The notes under the pieces are model-generated. The model saw nothing but the letters and a program-made list of their open reading frames with translations. It was not told the DNA's origin and ran no database searches. The position numbers and the translations under genes were made by a program. This document shows, piece by piece, positions 33,661-34,328 of a stretch of 34,328 nt of DNA. Every line of letters begins with the position of its first letter. The stretch's first letter is position 1. Source of the DNA: Candidatus Kuenenia stuttgartensis (GTDB lineage Bacteria; Planctomycetota; Planctomycetia; Planctomycetales; Planctomycetaceae); NCBI GenBank assembly GCA_945861465.1, contig CAMAVB010000057.1, forward strand, positions 1 through 34,328, read 5' to 3'.

Positions 33661-34328
33661 ATGGATCGACTGATGACATCTCGACGCGGCACGGCTTCGC
33701 AGCTGGTTATCGCCGTAAGTCTTGTACTCCTGGCAGCGCCAGTGACTGCGGCCGATCAGCCGCAGCGAACGCGGCGCGTGCTTTACAACTTCGACGGTGA
33801 TTCGTGTCTCTCAACCAAAGCGGGCGGCAAGGGACCGGTGCCGGTCAACGTGGATGATGTGAAGCGGTTGATTGACGAGGTGGCGTATGAGGGCCTGCCG
33901 CAACGGAACAGCGGGCTGTCGCGTCCCGAAGTCGAATATCTGGTGTTTCAGTTTCCCGCCGACAAGATTCCGCGAATTGACGGCGATGCGTCAGATTGGT
34001 CGATTGTTCCGGAAGCCTATGCGATCGGCCAGGACCAACTCCGAGAAACGGTCATCGGCATTGGCGACAAGCAGGATCCGACAAATCTCGACGTGAAGGT
34101 GAAAGTCGGCTGGGTGAAAGGGCAGAACCATCTCTATTTTCTGTACGAAGCCAACGACAACTACTGGGACTTCGCCCGGGAGGATCTGCACAACGATATT
34201 TTTGAAGTGGTCATTGATGGCGATCTGTCGGGCGGGCCGCTGATTCGCCAGATGCACCCCCAACAGAAACTGCGCGACAAGCTGGAGACTCATTTCCAGT
34301 ATCACGGCGTCCATGCCCAGAACTATCA
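33661..34328 (+). CDS. Secreted protein with CBM9-like domain (3' truncated by window)
   Basis: The frame is open from ATG 33661 to the window end (222 codons). Signal peptide: DRLMTSRRGTASQLVIAVSL, hydrophobic stretch to AAPVTAA. Residues about 36-90 begin RRVLYNFDGDSCLSTKAGG. From about 105 the text IDGDASDWSIVPEAYAIGQD and VKVGWVKGQNHLYFLYEAND, then DNDIF-like HNDIFEVVIDGD, is the family-9 carbohydrate-binding/DOMON-like pattern (W at the start, N-D-x-x-E-hhhD near the end). It probably binds or processes polysaccharide. GGAAAG lies 7 nt upstream of the chosen ATG; the ATG at 33622 is possible but adds 13 non-signal residues. Confidence 0.75.
   Translation, partial: MDRLMTSRRGTASQLVIAVSLVLLAAPVTAADQPQRTRRVLYNFDGDSCLSTKAGGKGPVPVNVDDVKRLIDEVAYEGLPQRNSGLSRPEVEYLVFQFPADKIPRIDGDASDWSIVPEAYAIGQDQLRETVIGIGDKQDPTNLDVKVKVGWVKGQNHLYFLYEANDNYWDFAREDLHNDIFEVVIDGDLSGGPLIRQMHPQQKLRDKLETHFQYHGVHAQNY

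Overview
The window looks like a chromosomal segment from a planctomycete, probably in or near Planctomycetaceae. The evidence is family content I recognise: a PSCyt1/DUF1587 cytochrome fragment beside a DUF1552 tail, a DUF1559 tail, MJ0042-type zinc-ribbon proteins, a kinase/FGE fusion, small conserved planctomycete orphans, giant-surface-protein tails and frequent TTG starts. The genus cannot be fixed from sequence alone.

Layout. Bases 1-1453 hold the tail of a large surface protein, then debris: a dehydrogenase C-terminus, a tandem repeat and a RAYT-type transposase C-terminus. Bases 1454-4622 (minus) carry a secreted metzincin-like protease, an RlmL-type rRNA methyltransferase and an orphan. 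A 314-bp inverted-repeat element lies directly before a stand-alone M41-like peptidase (4973-5458). Next come a two-module HtrA-like protein with a dead second protease (5998-8049), an ABC-F ATPase, glucose-6-phosphate dehydrogenase, and a zinc-ribbon membrane protein with a BON-domain partner.

Bases 15741-17626 are the most interesting part. An in-frame collapsed Ser/Thr kinase to FGE fusion ends in a stretch that matches a downstream adenine-rich copy, and the differences fall almost only at adenines of that copy. Between them is a fragment resembling Avd. This is the layout of a diversity-generating retroelement (DGR): target gene with variable repeat, avd, template repeat. The reverse transcriptase is missing, and the tail of a giant surface protein follows instead. 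A second, inverted copy of the 314-bp element follows at 17704-18016.

Bases 18040-22817 (minus) hold an orphan, tRNA-Leu(UAA), lspA translationally coupled to a DksA/TraR-type gene, a secreted esterase and an LplT-like MFS transporter. Next to tRNA-Pro(UGG) lies a graveyard of three abutting gene fragments (integrase, malate:quinone oxidoreductase, DUF1559).

Bases 24348-29677 (minus) form a SUF iron-sulfur assembly operon in the order ferredoxin, SufA-type carrier, SufB, SufC, SufD, SufU, TPR protein. SufBCD is the scaffold/ATPase complex, SufU likely hands over sulfur, and SufA delivers clusters. No cysteine desulfurase is in the window. A sigma-54 activator with two GAF domains diverges from it (29982-32165). 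The window ends with an IS1634-type transposase remnant, a long palindrome, a cytochrome/DUF1552 deletion remnant and the start of a secreted CBM9-like protein.

A recurring theme is decay by internal deletion that leaves gene ends joined. Palindromic repeats of several families sit mainly in gaps between convergent genes.
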